From Umbilicaria muhlenbergii (Eukaryota > Ascomycota > Lecanoromycetes > Umbilicariales > Umbilicariaceae), in the NCBI GenBank assembly GCA_000611775.1, contig KK106983.1, forward strand, positions 155,607 through 219,606: a DNA stretch of 64,000 bases. The letters are read 5' to 3'. Numbering within the stretch: position 1 is the stretch's first letter; each line of letters begins with the position of its first letter. Shown one piece after another: positions 46,485 to 58,634 of the stretch. The translations under genes and the position numbers were made by a program. The notes under the pieces are model-generated. The model made no database searches and had not been told where the DNA came from. It was given only the letters and a program-made list of their open reading frames with translations.

Positions 46485-48658
46485 CTATATTTCCAAAGTT
46501 ACTTTTTGGCCCTTGACGCGTCCGATGACAATGTCCGCGGCGTATTTGGGGATGACCTCGTCGTCGTGGAGCATTTCGAATTCTGAGCAGCGTCAATGAG
46601 GTCTGATCATCCATAGGTTTATGATGGGAAAACATACCTTCTGTGGCGTCCCTGCCCATATGCGAGAAGAGAGCCTGAGGTCCTCCTGGGTGCTCATCCA
46701 GCCAGTTGGTCACATCAAGTACGATACCCTTAACGGCAATCCAGAGATCATCCTTCTTATTGTGCTTGGCCACTTCTTCCAGCGAGAACTCCTTCTCGGG
46801 GATCTTGAACTCGCTCGGCTCATTTGGTTTGGACACCTTTCCGGGGTCTTTGCTGTCGGCATCCTTACTCATGACGGGACCAGCTGAATGCTGCTTTTGC
46901 TGGTCGACTTTGCTCTCACCGCTGGAACTTGAGGAAGCGCTGCCTTCGCCATTGCCCCACTCCACAGAGATCTTGCCAGGATTGGAAGGGTCGATGTGGA
47001 GCGAGATTTGTCCTAATCGCTGTGCTGCCGATGAGACGCCACCAGTGAGGACCTTCTGGAAGAGATACTGGCTGGCAGATTCACCGGCAACGCGACCGTA
47101 GACAACACAGCCAAGCAGTGACGAGCCACCTAACCTGTTGGCACCGTGGACGCCACCAGCAAGCTCACCACAAGCATACAGACCGTCAAAAGGCTTGCCG
47201 TCAGCGTTGAGAACCTGGGCTTTGTCGTTGATCTCAATACCACCCATCGTGAAATGAAGGACCGGCTCCATGAGTGCTACGTGGAAGGTGTCGTTGATGT
47301 CGAATGGCATATTGTGGAAGAATCTCTTGCCGAATGGGTCTTTCTGCTTTCCATCGGCAATCTCGTTGTAGTTGTGAAAGGTCTTCTTCAATTCTTCTTC
47401 GCTGCAGCCGATCTCCTTTACGAGCTCTTTGCCGCTCATCTTCTTCATCAAGCCACGGCCAGAGTAGTGACGAGTGTGGAAATCGAGGACATTCGAGGCC
47501 TTTGAGTTCAGAACAAGGCGGATGGGCCAATTCTTTGCCTCTTTTTGCTTCCACATCTCACCCGAAACGTAGTCGCGGTGACCGAGCTCATCTGCGAAAC
47601 GCTGACCCTTGGAATTGAGGAGGAGACCACCCTCGCCACGAAGAGCTACTTAATGTCAGTTTTTAATAGCAGTGGTTACAAGAAAATGAGGTTCACCTTC
47701 AGCAGCCAAGAACTTCCATTTGGAGCCTGGGTCTTTCGGATCAATCAACCCTGTTGGGTGCACCTGGACTTTGTCGAGGTCGATCCCTTGACCGCCAATT
47801 GCCATCAACATCTTCAGCCCATCTCCAGTGGCATGTGTACCATTCGTGCTAGCCAAGTCATATGTGTCTGGCCTGTATTTCTTGAGAAGAGAGGTCTCGC
47901 CAAAGTCTGCGGCATAGCCTCCAGTGGCTAGAACGACGACACCATCCACAGTGTTCTTCTCGCCATTGAACTCGTATGTTACACCGGTAACCTGGTTGCC
48001 TTCCTTGTTGACTGCTGTAACCTTGGCCTTCTTGATGACCTTTACACGCTCCGGCTCAGCCTCTGTCAACTCTTCCAGGCGCTGCATCAAGGCGTAGGTA
48101 ATGGCCATGCCTGGGAATTTGGCATCGTGGCCTCGGTGCGTTCGGGGGAATGAGTGACCACTATCGAACTATTAGATTTTAAAACCGGTATTTACAACTT
48201 TGAACCTACCCAAGCCGTGACACGAGCGTCAAATCCAGATTGAAAACATCTTGTAGCCATTCTACAGCAGCAGCAGATTTGTATGTGAGGACTTTGATTA
48301 GATCTGGGCGGGCCTTGTCTCTTGCAGACTTGAGGGTATCTTCGTAGAATTGCTTGACGCTGTCGCCAATCTTCTCATCGACTTGCGTTCTTGTCAGAGC
48401 ACCGTTGATACCAGACGTAGCTTTGGTAGAGTTCCCGCCGAAGAAGTCTGGAAATGTGGTCAATGCAATGTTCTGGGGAACGATGTCTGCTGGCGCATAC
48501 TGTTCTTGTCCAATAGAATAACGTTACCGCCAGCGAGGTAGATGGTATGCGCGGCACTCAAGCCAGAGACTGGATTGATGTGGTCAGCTTTCGGATCAAG
48601 GGACTTTGGCTACGACATGCTTACGGCCACCACCAACAACAATAACGCTCGGTGCCAT
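46485..48658 (-). CDS. Fumarate reductase (Osm1-type flavoprotein) with C-terminal cytochrome b5 domain
   Basis: This soluble FAD-dependent fumarate reductase, like yeast Osm1/Frd1, reduces fumarate to succinate and reoxidises flavins. Six exons give 636 residues: 48625-48658, 48501-48569, 48210-48447, 47697-48160, 46638-47645 and 46485-46582. The FAD dinucleotide motif is at the extreme N-terminus (SVIVVGGGLSGLSAAH), followed by GGNSTKATSGINGA. The active-site region has LATGGYA, HPTGL, GLLLNSKGQRFADE, FTMGGIEIN and CGELAGGVHGANRLGGSSL. A Ser/Lys linker leads to a cytochrome b5-like heme domain: FSLEEVAKHNKKDDLWIAV, then LDEHPGGPQAL. The second heme histidine is probably the one in FSHMGRD or in the last exon. 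No N-terminal targeting sequence is visible, so a cytosolic location is likely. Confidence 0.93.
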
Positions 48659-49899
48659 GGGGACTGTGGGAGGTAGTGTGAGGGACTCGGTGAAGTGAAG
48701 TGATGTGTTCGAAAAGAATGAGGATTACACAGTGCCAGAAGTCGAGGTCGAGGGAGGTCAGTTCAAATACAGCGTGGCGGTAAGAATCCGAAGTGGCATG
48801 TGCCGAGTGCCTCGGCGTGAAAGTGAAAGTGAAAGTCTGGGGTTTAGTGGATCTCAGCCTCCCGAGGGTGCCAGCTGCTGAGCACTCTTTTACGAACCGC
48901 TGATTGGCAGATCTCTCTGGTTAAGATTCAGATGAGTAGAGACTCGAAAGCCAAATAGACCAAGACAGAGATGGAGACGGAGACTGAGGCGGAGACTGAG
49001 GCGGAGCCTTTTAACTGAGAATTCTCACAGAAGAGCGCTCCGGAGTATTGTGTATCTCAGATCCGAAGGACGGTAGCAGCAAGCATGTGAAAGCCGAACA
49101 CGCTCGTGAAGTCGCCCACTCCGGGGAGAAGACTGCTAACCCCACAGACACGAGACACCAATCATCTGACCATTTCGGTCAGCGAACCATTATCATGCCA
49201 TCCTGTGCATACTATTATTGACTTCGTCCCCTGCTCGACCTTGTCGCTGGGAACGAGCCATCTACCATCCTGCGAGTAGAGTCAAGAACAACAATTATGA
49301 GTGGCGGGGGCTTCTTTTCTTAGTGGCCGACCGCGCACAGGAACGGCAATTCTGCTGTCTTGGGCAAGTTCATGCTCTGTGCATCCGGGGGCAGCATTCC
49401 CAGTACAGTAATTGAGCATAGTTGATACCAAACTCTTGCTTGGTGGTTTTCATATTCCCGGGAGAACATAACAGATAATCAGAGACCAAAGCTACTAAGT
49501 AGAGTAGTGCTCGTAGTTATAATTACTATAGTTTTGCCCCAGGCCTATGCCCAAAATAAGTGGCAGCCTCCAGCTGGGGCCCCTCTCGATACTACAACAG
49601 CGAAAGCGATATATCTAAATCATTGAAGTGAATGGTGTAGGCATCCACGGCTTCTACCATCTCTGCATTGATGGGTCCTCAAAATCTGTCTTAGTTGTTG
49701 AGTGGTTGGGGGGATCCCCAGCAGAAGACTGCCATTTGGTATGTGCACAAGCCTAGTCCCCAATAAAGGGAATTATACTCAGCCCTGGCAAAGCAGCTGA
49801 CTAAGCTGAAAGGAACGCTTGAAACGTCATTCGCTCAACTTGCGTCTCACCGAACGAGGACCTGAGAATGCATCCAACGTCTATCGACAGAAATACGAA
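48659..49899. other. Divergent intergenic region
   Basis: These 1.24 kb hold the promoters of fumarate reductase (-) and the FAS1 gene (+). GTGAAA is repeated near 48818-48834 and a GGAGACTGAGGC unit is doubled at about 48978-49003. No gene was recognised. Confidence 0.5.
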
Positions 49900-50610
49900 A
49901 TGAAGTCTTCAATATTAATCTATACTCTTCTCTCTACCGCTTATGCTTCACCAGTCGTCTCTCAGCTTGTCCTTCCAAATTTCTTCAAGCAGCGGAGCAT
50001 CTCAGTGAAGCCCGCCTCCGACCAACAGTCGCCCATCATGAACGAGCCCAACGTCGCCCTACCACCCTCAAACAGGGGAGACGCGCCTTCTGGCGGCGCT
50101 GGCGATATCAGAATTTCTGATGTTATCGGGAAAGAACGTGCGATTAACATCTTCGCTGGATTCACTCGGGACATTGAGACTATCTCGCGCCGGTTGGATG
50201 ACACGGCACAAAACACCACAGTCATCGCACCGCTCAACTCGGAAATCCAGAAGCTACCCCGGAAGCCTTGGGAGGATCCCAGAGACTATGACGCTCTTGG
50301 GGCGACGGCTTATGATGGTCCAGAAGGGGAGGACCGGGCGCACAGAAACATGAGGAGGTTTGTCGAGGCACACGTGATACCTGTGAGTCCCTGGAAAGAA
50401 GGGGAAAAAGTCGAGTCGATAGGTGGAGGGAAGGTCTGGTGGGAGAGCAAAGATGGGAAGAAGATGGTAAGAGACGTTTCTCTACGTTAGTTTCGCAGCA
50501 AGGCTAACGAAGACCAGGTCCAACCGGGAAACATCGAGGTCTCGAGCGTCGCGAGTCGGGTATCTAACGGAGAGGTGTGGATCGTCAAAGGTGTTTTGAA
50601 TTACGCATGA
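49900..50610 (+). CDS. Secretory FAS1 (fasciclin) domain protein
   Basis: This is a small FAS1-domain protein similar to yeast YDR262W and fungal relatives, which enter the secretory pathway and may reach the vacuole. The start ATG at 49900 gives a signal peptide, MKSSILIYTLLSTAYASPVV. A further 27 upstream codons are open but begin with TTG. The FAS1 core has DVIGKERAINIFAGFTRDI, NTTVIAPLNSEIQKLPRKPW and NMRRFVEAHVIPVSPWKEG. The second exon adds VSNGEVWIVKGVLNYA. Exons are 49900-50466 and 50518-50610, intron 50467-50517, 219 residues. Only one FAS1 module is present and there is no GPI-anchor signal. Confidence 0.9.
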
Positions 50611-51359
50611 TATGCCGGCTGACGCTTCGACGACTTTTGGATGAGGCCTCACCGCGGCATGGATTGACCTGGGGTGAATTGGGCGTTACGGTAAGGAGTC
50701 GGCTTCTGTTGGAAGGTTTGATGCACGGGGTAGACAACACAACACTCGGGGTGTTGAAGTGCTCTAGATATTATGATTCACACTCACATCCGATTCTTCG
50801 TTGAATATTGGCGGATTGCCAATGAGGCTGCTCACTGTGAATGTGACCGAATACGCACTAGTGCAATTCGGCCTCCTCGGCCTCCGGCCCCGTTCGGCTA
50901 AAGCCGCAGAGTTCAGGGAGGTATGACGATTGCTAGCGTGCATGTGCCCCTGTCCACTGCACGCAGAACGGAGCACAACTCAGATCGTTCGACAGCGACA
51001 GCAACAGCTTCGGACGCGATCATCTTCTCCACCACTACTTGCACAAGTCAACTTCCTGAAGCATGTAATCCTTATCGCCATCAGTAATCGCAAAAACTGT
51101 TACAACGACTTACCTGGACCTCATTCCACGCGTTCACGACGGGCGCTCAAGCAACGGGTCTTGTTCTCTAAAGTCCGGCATCGCAAATAGGTGCTACTCG
51201 TTCAGCGTCAACTTGCGCAAAGCTTTGAACACTTCATGCAATCTCAAGAGCTGAGATTCTGATTCTGTGAGTATCTTGTTTATACTCGTTCATCATGGAT
51301 GCTGATAATATTCAACTGCTAGCTTGATCTCTTCCACGCCCGCACCAAAGCTGCACACA
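50611..51359. other. Intergenic, SIN3 promoter
   Basis: This region lies upstream of SIN3 and downstream of the FAS1 gene. No gene, repeat or clear element was seen. A SIN3 leader intron could lie near 51266-51323 but is unproven. Confidence 0.45.
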
Positions 51360-54300
51360 ATGAATGGGCCGAATAGCAACGGCTGGCCGCCGTCATCCGG
51401 AGCTGGCGCGTCTGCCCTAAACGCGGAACAACATGCTCAGGCACAGCAGAGATCACTAGGTAGCTTCGGGTGAGTTGGACTGAGAACACTGCAAATTTGC
51501 TGCACACACTAGCATGGAAGAAACCCTTAATGAGCTGTTGAATATGGCGGTTTTCGAGAACAGAAGACTGATGCTACTTGTCTGCCCAGGCCGAGTCACC
51601 CTCTGCAACAAGGACCACCGAGCCAGATAGGTGGTCCGGTCCTACCTCCACCGCCAGGTAAGTTCCCATATTAAGCTGGCCCCTGCGACCGATCCTCCTT
51701 TCAGGAATGGCGATACTAACATCGGCCCTTTAGGTCCTTTCTACTCTACTCAGCCAAACGGGCATGCTTTGCCAAATCTTGCTGGTCTATCGCAAGCTTC
51801 CCCCCTGCAGCCAGCCCGCGTGCCGTCTTCTTCACAACAACAGCAGTCTCCCCCAAACATTCAGCATCATCATTCTCAGGCGCCCCCACCTCCTCAAAGT
51901 CAGGGCTACGCATTACCAGCGCTAGGGCAAGCAATGCAGCAACAGTCACCGCAATCTGTAATGAACACAGAACGAGAGCGCGAATATCGTGAACAGGAAT
52001 TACGAGAAATGGAAAATAGGGAGCGACGACACCAAGAGGCGATGTTACAACGCGAGCATGAACTCGAGCGAGAACGTGAGCGAGAGCTGAGGGAACAGCA
52101 GCAGCGTGAGCAGCACCAACCTCCGCACGAGAATCATACAGGATCTATCCCCCTTCAGCAACCGGTAGCGTCGCGCATTCCATCTACTCTTCATGGACCG
52201 AATGGCATTCTTTCGAATCTTGGTGCTGGCGCTGGACCCAATCCGCCTTCTGCGCCGCTAGGAGCGCCGAGTGGACCTGGCAATGTCTTCAGTAACAATA
52301 TGCAGCCAGCTCCTGAAGCGGCGCCTCGCCCATTTCTACAACAGCCGGGGCAGAACATACCACCGCAACAGTTACTGGGGTTCAACGGAGCAGGCACGTC
52401 ACAGCAAATCCAGGGAGGGATGGCTGCGCTGTCCCAAGGTCAACAACCAATATTGAATGTAAGTGATCCAACATCTTGCGGCTCGCACATACTGCATGGA
52501 GTTTGGCATCCCGCTACCTTATCGAGTTCTGGGTGGCTGGGGATTGTATTCGCCGGAGCCGTAGTTGCTATTCACCATTCACTAGCGCGGATATTGTACA
52601 CCGTTCAATGGCTGACCATTCGCAATAGGACGCACTAAGCTATCTCGACCAGGTGAAAGTGCGCTTTGTCGAGCATCCCGACGTCTACAATCGTTTTCTG
52701 GACATTATGAAAGACTTCAAAAGCCAAGCGTAAGTTTTGCGTGTTCGCCATGGAGTGGGCCTTGTCTGACTCTGTGGCCTCAGCATTGATACCCCTGGCG
52801 TTATTGATCGAGTTTCGAATCTTTTTACCGGCCATCCGGAGCTCATCCAAGGCTTCAATACCTTTCTTCCTCCGGGTTACAGGATTGAATGCGGCACACG
52901 CGACAACCCAAATGCAATTCGAGTAACAACGCCTATGGGTACAACCGTTTCACAAATGCCGACAGTCCACGATCGTCAACTAGGGGGGCCAAACGGTATA
53001 CATACAGCTGACAACATGGGTTCAGTAGTTCGGCAAGGCCTTTTCGAGAATGGCTCCCAGCCAGCCAATGGCACTTGGCAACAACCACAACCAGCGCAAA
53101 TAGCAGTCACTTCTGAGCGTCCATTTAGTCCCAGTGGGCGATCTGGTCCACCGCCAATGTTCGGACAGCAGCCACATACAGGACAGGTTCACAACGCGCA
53201 CTATGACACGCCGGAAGAGCAAGCTGCTGCTGCGAACGCCGCAGCCATTGCGCATCAACAAGAACAGAGGGGTGTCTCGCAATTGCAGAATGCGGTCTCT
53301 GTGGCTGCGAATGGTGTCCAGGGCCGGCACTCATTGATGCAAGTTTCGCCCGGTGGAGGGCAAGGGACACCGCTTGGCCAGGCAGTAGCAGGACTGAACA
53401 ACGTTGGGGCGGGGTTTCCTCCGGGAAACCAGTTGGGAATGGAGAAGCGAGGCCCTGTCGAGTTCAATCATGCTATTAGTTATGTGAACAAGATCAAGGT
53501 AAGGTAGTCCTTATGGAAGTCCTTGGATACCGCAACTAACATATGGCATAGAACCGTTTTGCTTCGCAACCGGAGATCTACAAGCAATTCCTTGAGATCT
53601 TGCAAACCTACCAGCGGGAGTCGAAGCCGATTCAGGATGTCTATGCGCAAGTCACCCAATTGTTCAGTTCGGCGCCTGATCTTCTTGAAGACTTCAAACA
53701 GTTCCTTCCAGAATCGGCGGCACAAGCCAAAGCTCAGGCTGCGGCAAGGCAAGCCACGGAAGACGCAGCAATGTTGAGTAACGTTCGCGGCGATCCAAAC
53801 TATATCGCCGGAGCACAAAGCATGCAAGCGCAAACCCCGAGGCCGGAGATGAAGATGCCACCAGTAGGCAATTTCGCACCGCCGCCGAGCGTAGGCAAAG
53901 AGAATAAGAAACGTCGTGGAGGTCCAGGGTCTCAGATCACTGGTGGAGCCGCTTCTACTATGACGCTTGACAATGGCTCTGTCGTAGGTACTCAAGCTAA
54001 TCGGACTGGAAGTGTCCAAATTGGTAATGCAAATAAGGTCAGTGATTCTGATGTTTAGTTTGGACTCAACATGGCGGGCAATTTTGGTTTTAACCAGCCT
54101 CATGATTATTTCACCCTCGGTCATGTCATTGTTTTCTTTATCCTCCATTGCTCGTGCACAGTATTTACAAGCTCTTGCTCCGATGGCCCCCTTTGGCACA
54201 TTGCGCCGTTGCCAGCGCCACTTCACCGATGATGAAGCGACAGAAGAAGAAGATTTGGCTAACTCGTCCTTGAAGCGTACCAAGGTACAGCCAACAAAAC

Positions 54301-57013
54301 CGCCAATTCCCGAAGTACCGGCGCTCTCTCCTACTCTGGTCCCTGCGCTACCGCAGCCAATGCCACCCAGCACTCCAGGGTCTGCTGGCTCTGCCGAGGA
54401 AATCGCATTCTTCGATCGAGTGAAGAAATTCGTCGCAAACCGGCAAACATTCAACGAGTTCCTGAAGCTCTGCAACTTGTTCTCGCAGGATTTAATCGAC
54501 AAAAATGTTCTAATACACAAGTCTGCCAGTTTCATCGGAGGTAATCCGGACCTGATGACTTGGTTCAAGAATTTCGTTCGATACGATGGCCGCGACGAGA
54601 TCATCGAGAACAAGCCAAAGCTGGCTACTGGCAAAGTCGTCCTAAGCAATTGCCGTGGCCTAGGCCCCAGCTACCGATTGCTACCAAAACGAGAACGACT
54701 TCGTGTCTGCAGTGGACGCGATGAAATGTGCATGGCAGTTCTGAACGACGAGTGGGCTTCCCATCCGACTTGGGCTTCTGAAGATTCTGGTTTTGTCGCC
54801 CATCGCAAGAACACTTTCGAAGAAGGCCTTCACCGCGTTGAGGAGGAACGACACGACTATGACTTCAATATCGAGGCATGCCTGAGGACAATTCAACTTT
54901 TCGAACCCATCGTCCAGCAAATCAAACTAATGCCAGAGGAAGAACGGAGCACGTACGTACTGCCTCGTGGCATTGGCGGCCAAAGCGAGACCATCTATCA
55001 ACGGGTCATCAAGAAAATATACGATAGAGAACGCGGCCAGAAGGTTATTGACGACATGTTCCTGAGACCGACAGCTGTCATCCCGATACTACTAGCAAGG
55101 CTGAAACAGAAGGTCGAGGAATGGAAAGCAAGCCAGCGAGAGTGGGAAAAGGTTTGGCGGGAACAGACTCAGAAGATGTTCTGGAAAAGCCTTGATCACC
55201 AGGGCATTAACGCAAAGAACGTGGACAAACGGCAGTTCCAGACGAAGACCATTCAAACCGAGATACAAGCCAAGTATGAGGAGCAGAAGCGTCAGCGAAC
55301 GATATCATGGAACAACGTACCAAAGTATCAATTCGAGTATATTCTCGACGATGTGGATGTAATTCAAGATGCATGTCACCTGCTGTTAACCTATCTGCAT
55401 CATTTTCATCCTGGCAATGCTGGAGACCAGTCCCGTCTGGAGAGTTTTATCAAAACGTTCATCCCAGTCTTCTTCGATCTTGATCGAGAGACCTTTGAAC
55501 GAAGAATGAGCGATTTCTTCGACGCTTCACCACCAAATGAAGAAGTGGACGATGGTTCGCCAAATCCAGAGGACTCAAGCGTGAGTCGAGGTCGTCGAGC
55601 TCTAAATGGGAGGAAGACGGACCTATTGAGAGGCGTTCTCGAGAAGGGAAAGCATGGCAGGGGTGGCAGGAAAGGAAACGACGGCAGCAGGGAGTCTACG
55701 CCTGGTGTCGGTTCCGCAATGGACGAGGACATGAGCATGACGTACGATACTCCGAACGAACACAACGCGCAAGTCGATCCGGCGGAACATAGGTGGATGG
55801 AGCACCCAGTGGGTGGCAACGGACGGAACCGACAGAATCCCAACGAACCCTTCGTACGGGAGACATTCAATCTCTACTGTAACCTGCCCATATATTGCTT
55901 CTTCAGAACTTTCCAGATCTTATGCGAGCGGTTCGCCCATATCAAAGCGAATGAGAAACAAGTGCACGACGATGTGCGCAGGGCCAAAGCACCAAAGGCT
56001 GCTCATGATTTGAAGATGGTGGACAAACTACCTTCGGATTTCTTTGCCGATACGAGCGTCCACGCCAACTATTACCAACAAGTTCTGAGGATGTGTGAAG
56101 ATCATCTGAAGGGCGAAATTGACATCAATCACATCGAGGAAACTCTGCGGCGGTTCTACTTGCAGAACGGGTGGCAGCTATATACTTTCGACAAGATGCT
56201 TGGCGCCATCATCAGGTTTGCTCTAGCCATTCTGACTAATGACAATAAGGAGAAGAGCAGCGATATCGTCAACCTCTTTTATAAGGATCGTAAAGACAAC
56301 GAGACAACTCATCGGACCGAGCTAGACTACCGGAAACAGGTTGAAAAACTCGTTAGAGAAGGAGACGTGTATCGAATCGCATTCGTAGGTACATCTAAAC
56401 CATAGAATTTACTAAAGAGACTAATGGCTTGCCACAGACCAAAGCCACAAAGCGCGTTACGGTGCAAATCTTCAAAAAGGAGGACAAAACGTTCGAAGCC
56501 GACGAATTGACCGGTCAATCAAGGTGGTCTTACTACGTCTCGACCTACATCATGCGCGACCAAACCGAAGGCGTCCCTTTAAGCAGTATCCGCTGGCCCT
56601 TCCTGAAACGCAATCTGCCTCCAGCGCTCGAGACGGCTGAAGACTACAACCGCATCTTCACCCCTCAATGGAATGAGGACGGCCTCTCCATCCGCATCTC
56701 CCCGAGTAACTACCACATCACGTACGACGAGGGCTCGAAGGATTGGTGGGTCCATGACAAGCAAGTCCGACGACGCGGGCTGAGGGCTATGGACGAGGTG
56801 AGGGAAGAAAGGCGAGGGAAATTCCAGGAGAAATTCGTGATGAATGTGCAGTGGATGGCCGGGATGAGTAAAGACGAGGTGGATCGGCGGAACGAGTCGT
56901 TTCGGAAATGGGTTAAAGAGGGCCCCGCGGCGATTGCGAATGATGAGGGGGAGGGAAAGGCTGACGAGGAGAAGGTCAAGGCGGATGGGGATGAGGTCAT
57001 GGATGGGACTTGA
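51360..57013 (+). CDS. SIN3: Transcriptional corepressor Sin3
   Basis: Sin3 is the scaffold of the Rpd3 histone deacetylase complexes in the nucleus. The start is at 51360 ([18 protein letters not shown]). The N-terminal 300 residues are Gln/Pro-rich, with a charged helix rich in Glu and Arg at about 51960-52110. PAH1 is [13 protein letters not shown]...[13 protein letters not shown]2 is [15 protein letters not shown]...FKQFLPES, and PAH3 is [12 protein letters not shown]...WFKNFVRYD. The HDAC-interaction domain ([31 protein letters not shown]) and the Sin3a C-terminal domain ([20 protein letters not shown]) follow. From PAH1 on, exons are 52629-52729, 52784-53498, 53552-54037, 54162-56384 and 56438-57013, in frame. 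An acceptor ending near 51704 and the exon ending 52458 are clear. The joins between 51470 and about 51592 are less certain; one candidate intron there is only about 42 bases with a weak donor. Confidence 0.94.
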
Positions 57014-57366
57014 TTGGTGTACTGTGCTTCTCCGGCAATTGTCCCGCGTGCATTTTCATGGCGTATGCGAGGGACTGGGTTATGTCTCGGGGTTGTAGGA
57101 TGGGCTCTGGGGATGTTGGTTCGTGGAGCTTGCTGTTCTGGATCGGATCGGGCGAGTCATGTGTTTTGTGGTTCTTGAGTATGTGTAACGGTCTTCGATA
57201 GTGGCAGGTGCGTATCTAAATTCAGATCGTTATTCTACCATTCACATATGAGTATGCGGAAGCTGATGATGCGTGGAACGTGTGGAGGTCGGCTTGCTAG
57301 AAGCTCCATTCACAAAAAAGAGCGCACTCAACAAGGTTGAGAAACAACTTGTACATTCAGTAGTAG
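57014..57366. other. SIN3 3' flank with outlying element motifs
   Basis: There is no gene here. Two copies of the motif seen inside the neighbouring mobile element (CCATTCACAnA) lie here too, near 57239 and 57306, outside its apparent left end. Confidence 0.55.
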
Positions 57367-58388
57367 GGTGTTACATCCCATTCGGAAATTATCCGATTGA
57401 TCAATTGGACGGTCCCATTCACAAATGCTCAAATAGATCATCCGGTTGATCAATCAAGCGTCCCATTCATAAACATGTGACTGTTTGTGACTCATACGGC
57501 TCATTGATCAATCTGCTCAGATGTTTATGAATCGGGCGTCTCACATATAATATTTAAGGTACATGTCAATATCTAACTACACATCTTCAAGTTTTTACTG
57601 TTGAGCCCCCTTCATCAGCTGGCATAAAGCCAGATATCAAATAGAGACCACTGCACAAGTATGACGATTGTGCTTTGATGATGAAGGCGGAGGTGAAGGG
57701 GAGAGGGAGGAGGAATTCAAATTCAACCAATCAAAACATTTATAAGACATAGTTAGCAAGCAACAGACCTGTCACGTATGAAGGAAGAACTATATGTGAA
57801 GAACCACCCCCTATTCAGCTCCTAAGCGAGCAGACCAGGGCTTAACCTCGCATCGAGGCCGCACACCCATTGACTAGGATATTAAGTGGAGACCCTTATA
57901 TATTGATCAGTGGCCCCCTTTAGATCGGCCACTGGTCAACTACTATTAGATATCAACACTTAGTATAGTACACGGCTACTCCTATAATCCTACTCCTCTA
58001 TTGATACCTGATCTCCACCTGGAGCCTTACATTGATCCACACGTGAGGCCAGTATTAAGGTCACTCACTTAATGCATTCAGTGAATACAGCCATTACCTC
58101 CTGCTACATTGTTTTAGTCTATTAGCTATTTGATGTAAACTATGTAGAAACTTGTGAATGATCCGTACGGCCTACAAACATCTATGTGTTTATGAATGGG
58201 GCGACCGAGTCACAAATTACTAAGTGTTTACGAACGGGGCGACCCAGTCACGAACGAATTATGAAAGCTACATTTGTGGATGGGGTGAGTTTGTCAATGG
58301 GCCGTACGAGTCTTGAACATTTGCCATGTTTTTGAATGGGGCGCCTGATTGATCAATCAGGCGTCATTTCCGAATGGGACGTAACACC
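57367..58388. mobile_element. Non-autonomous DNA transposon (MITE-like) with terminal inverted repeats
   Basis: The left end reads GGTGTTACATCCCATTCGGA. The right end, reverse-complemented, reads GGTGTTACGTCCCATTCGGA. Similarity continues with indels for about 60 bases, through a GATTGATCAATY block and a second CCCATTCA block. The interior (about 1 kb, AT-rich) has no transposase frame. Inside each end, a motif like TTTATGAATGGGGCG recurs in inverted orientation between the two halves: left near 57373, 57412, 57459 and 57520; right near 58182, 58221, 58271, 58327 and 58364. A perfect 22-base palindrome lies at 58342-58363. No clear target-site duplication flanks the repeats, so the superfamily is undecided. 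Confidence 0.8.
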
Positions 58389-58634
58389 ACGCTGTCATCG
58401 TGCAGGCAGCAAAATGGCTGTCCAAAAAGACTCACCACTGATAGCCTGACATGCCTCACAGCTCACCTGTGCGGCTATGCTTGCATCTCTGCCACCAAGA
58501 CTGCAATTTCCTCGATAGTAACAGTATATCTTTTCCATTTCTCACGTTTCCAGTCGCCACCGATTCAAGGACTGTTCGTCTCTATCCGTCTCTCACGCTT
58601 GCTGCAGAGGATCCGATCATCTGTTACTGTTGCA

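Noticed and set aside
49819-49899. N-terminal extension of the FAS1 protein
   Set aside because: It begins with TTG, and the ATG at 49900 gives a clean signal peptide.
54012-54161. Apparent upstream start of the SIN3 main exon within the open frame
   Set aside because: It lies in an intron (GTCAGT..CACAG). The preceding exon joins in frame and carries PAH2.
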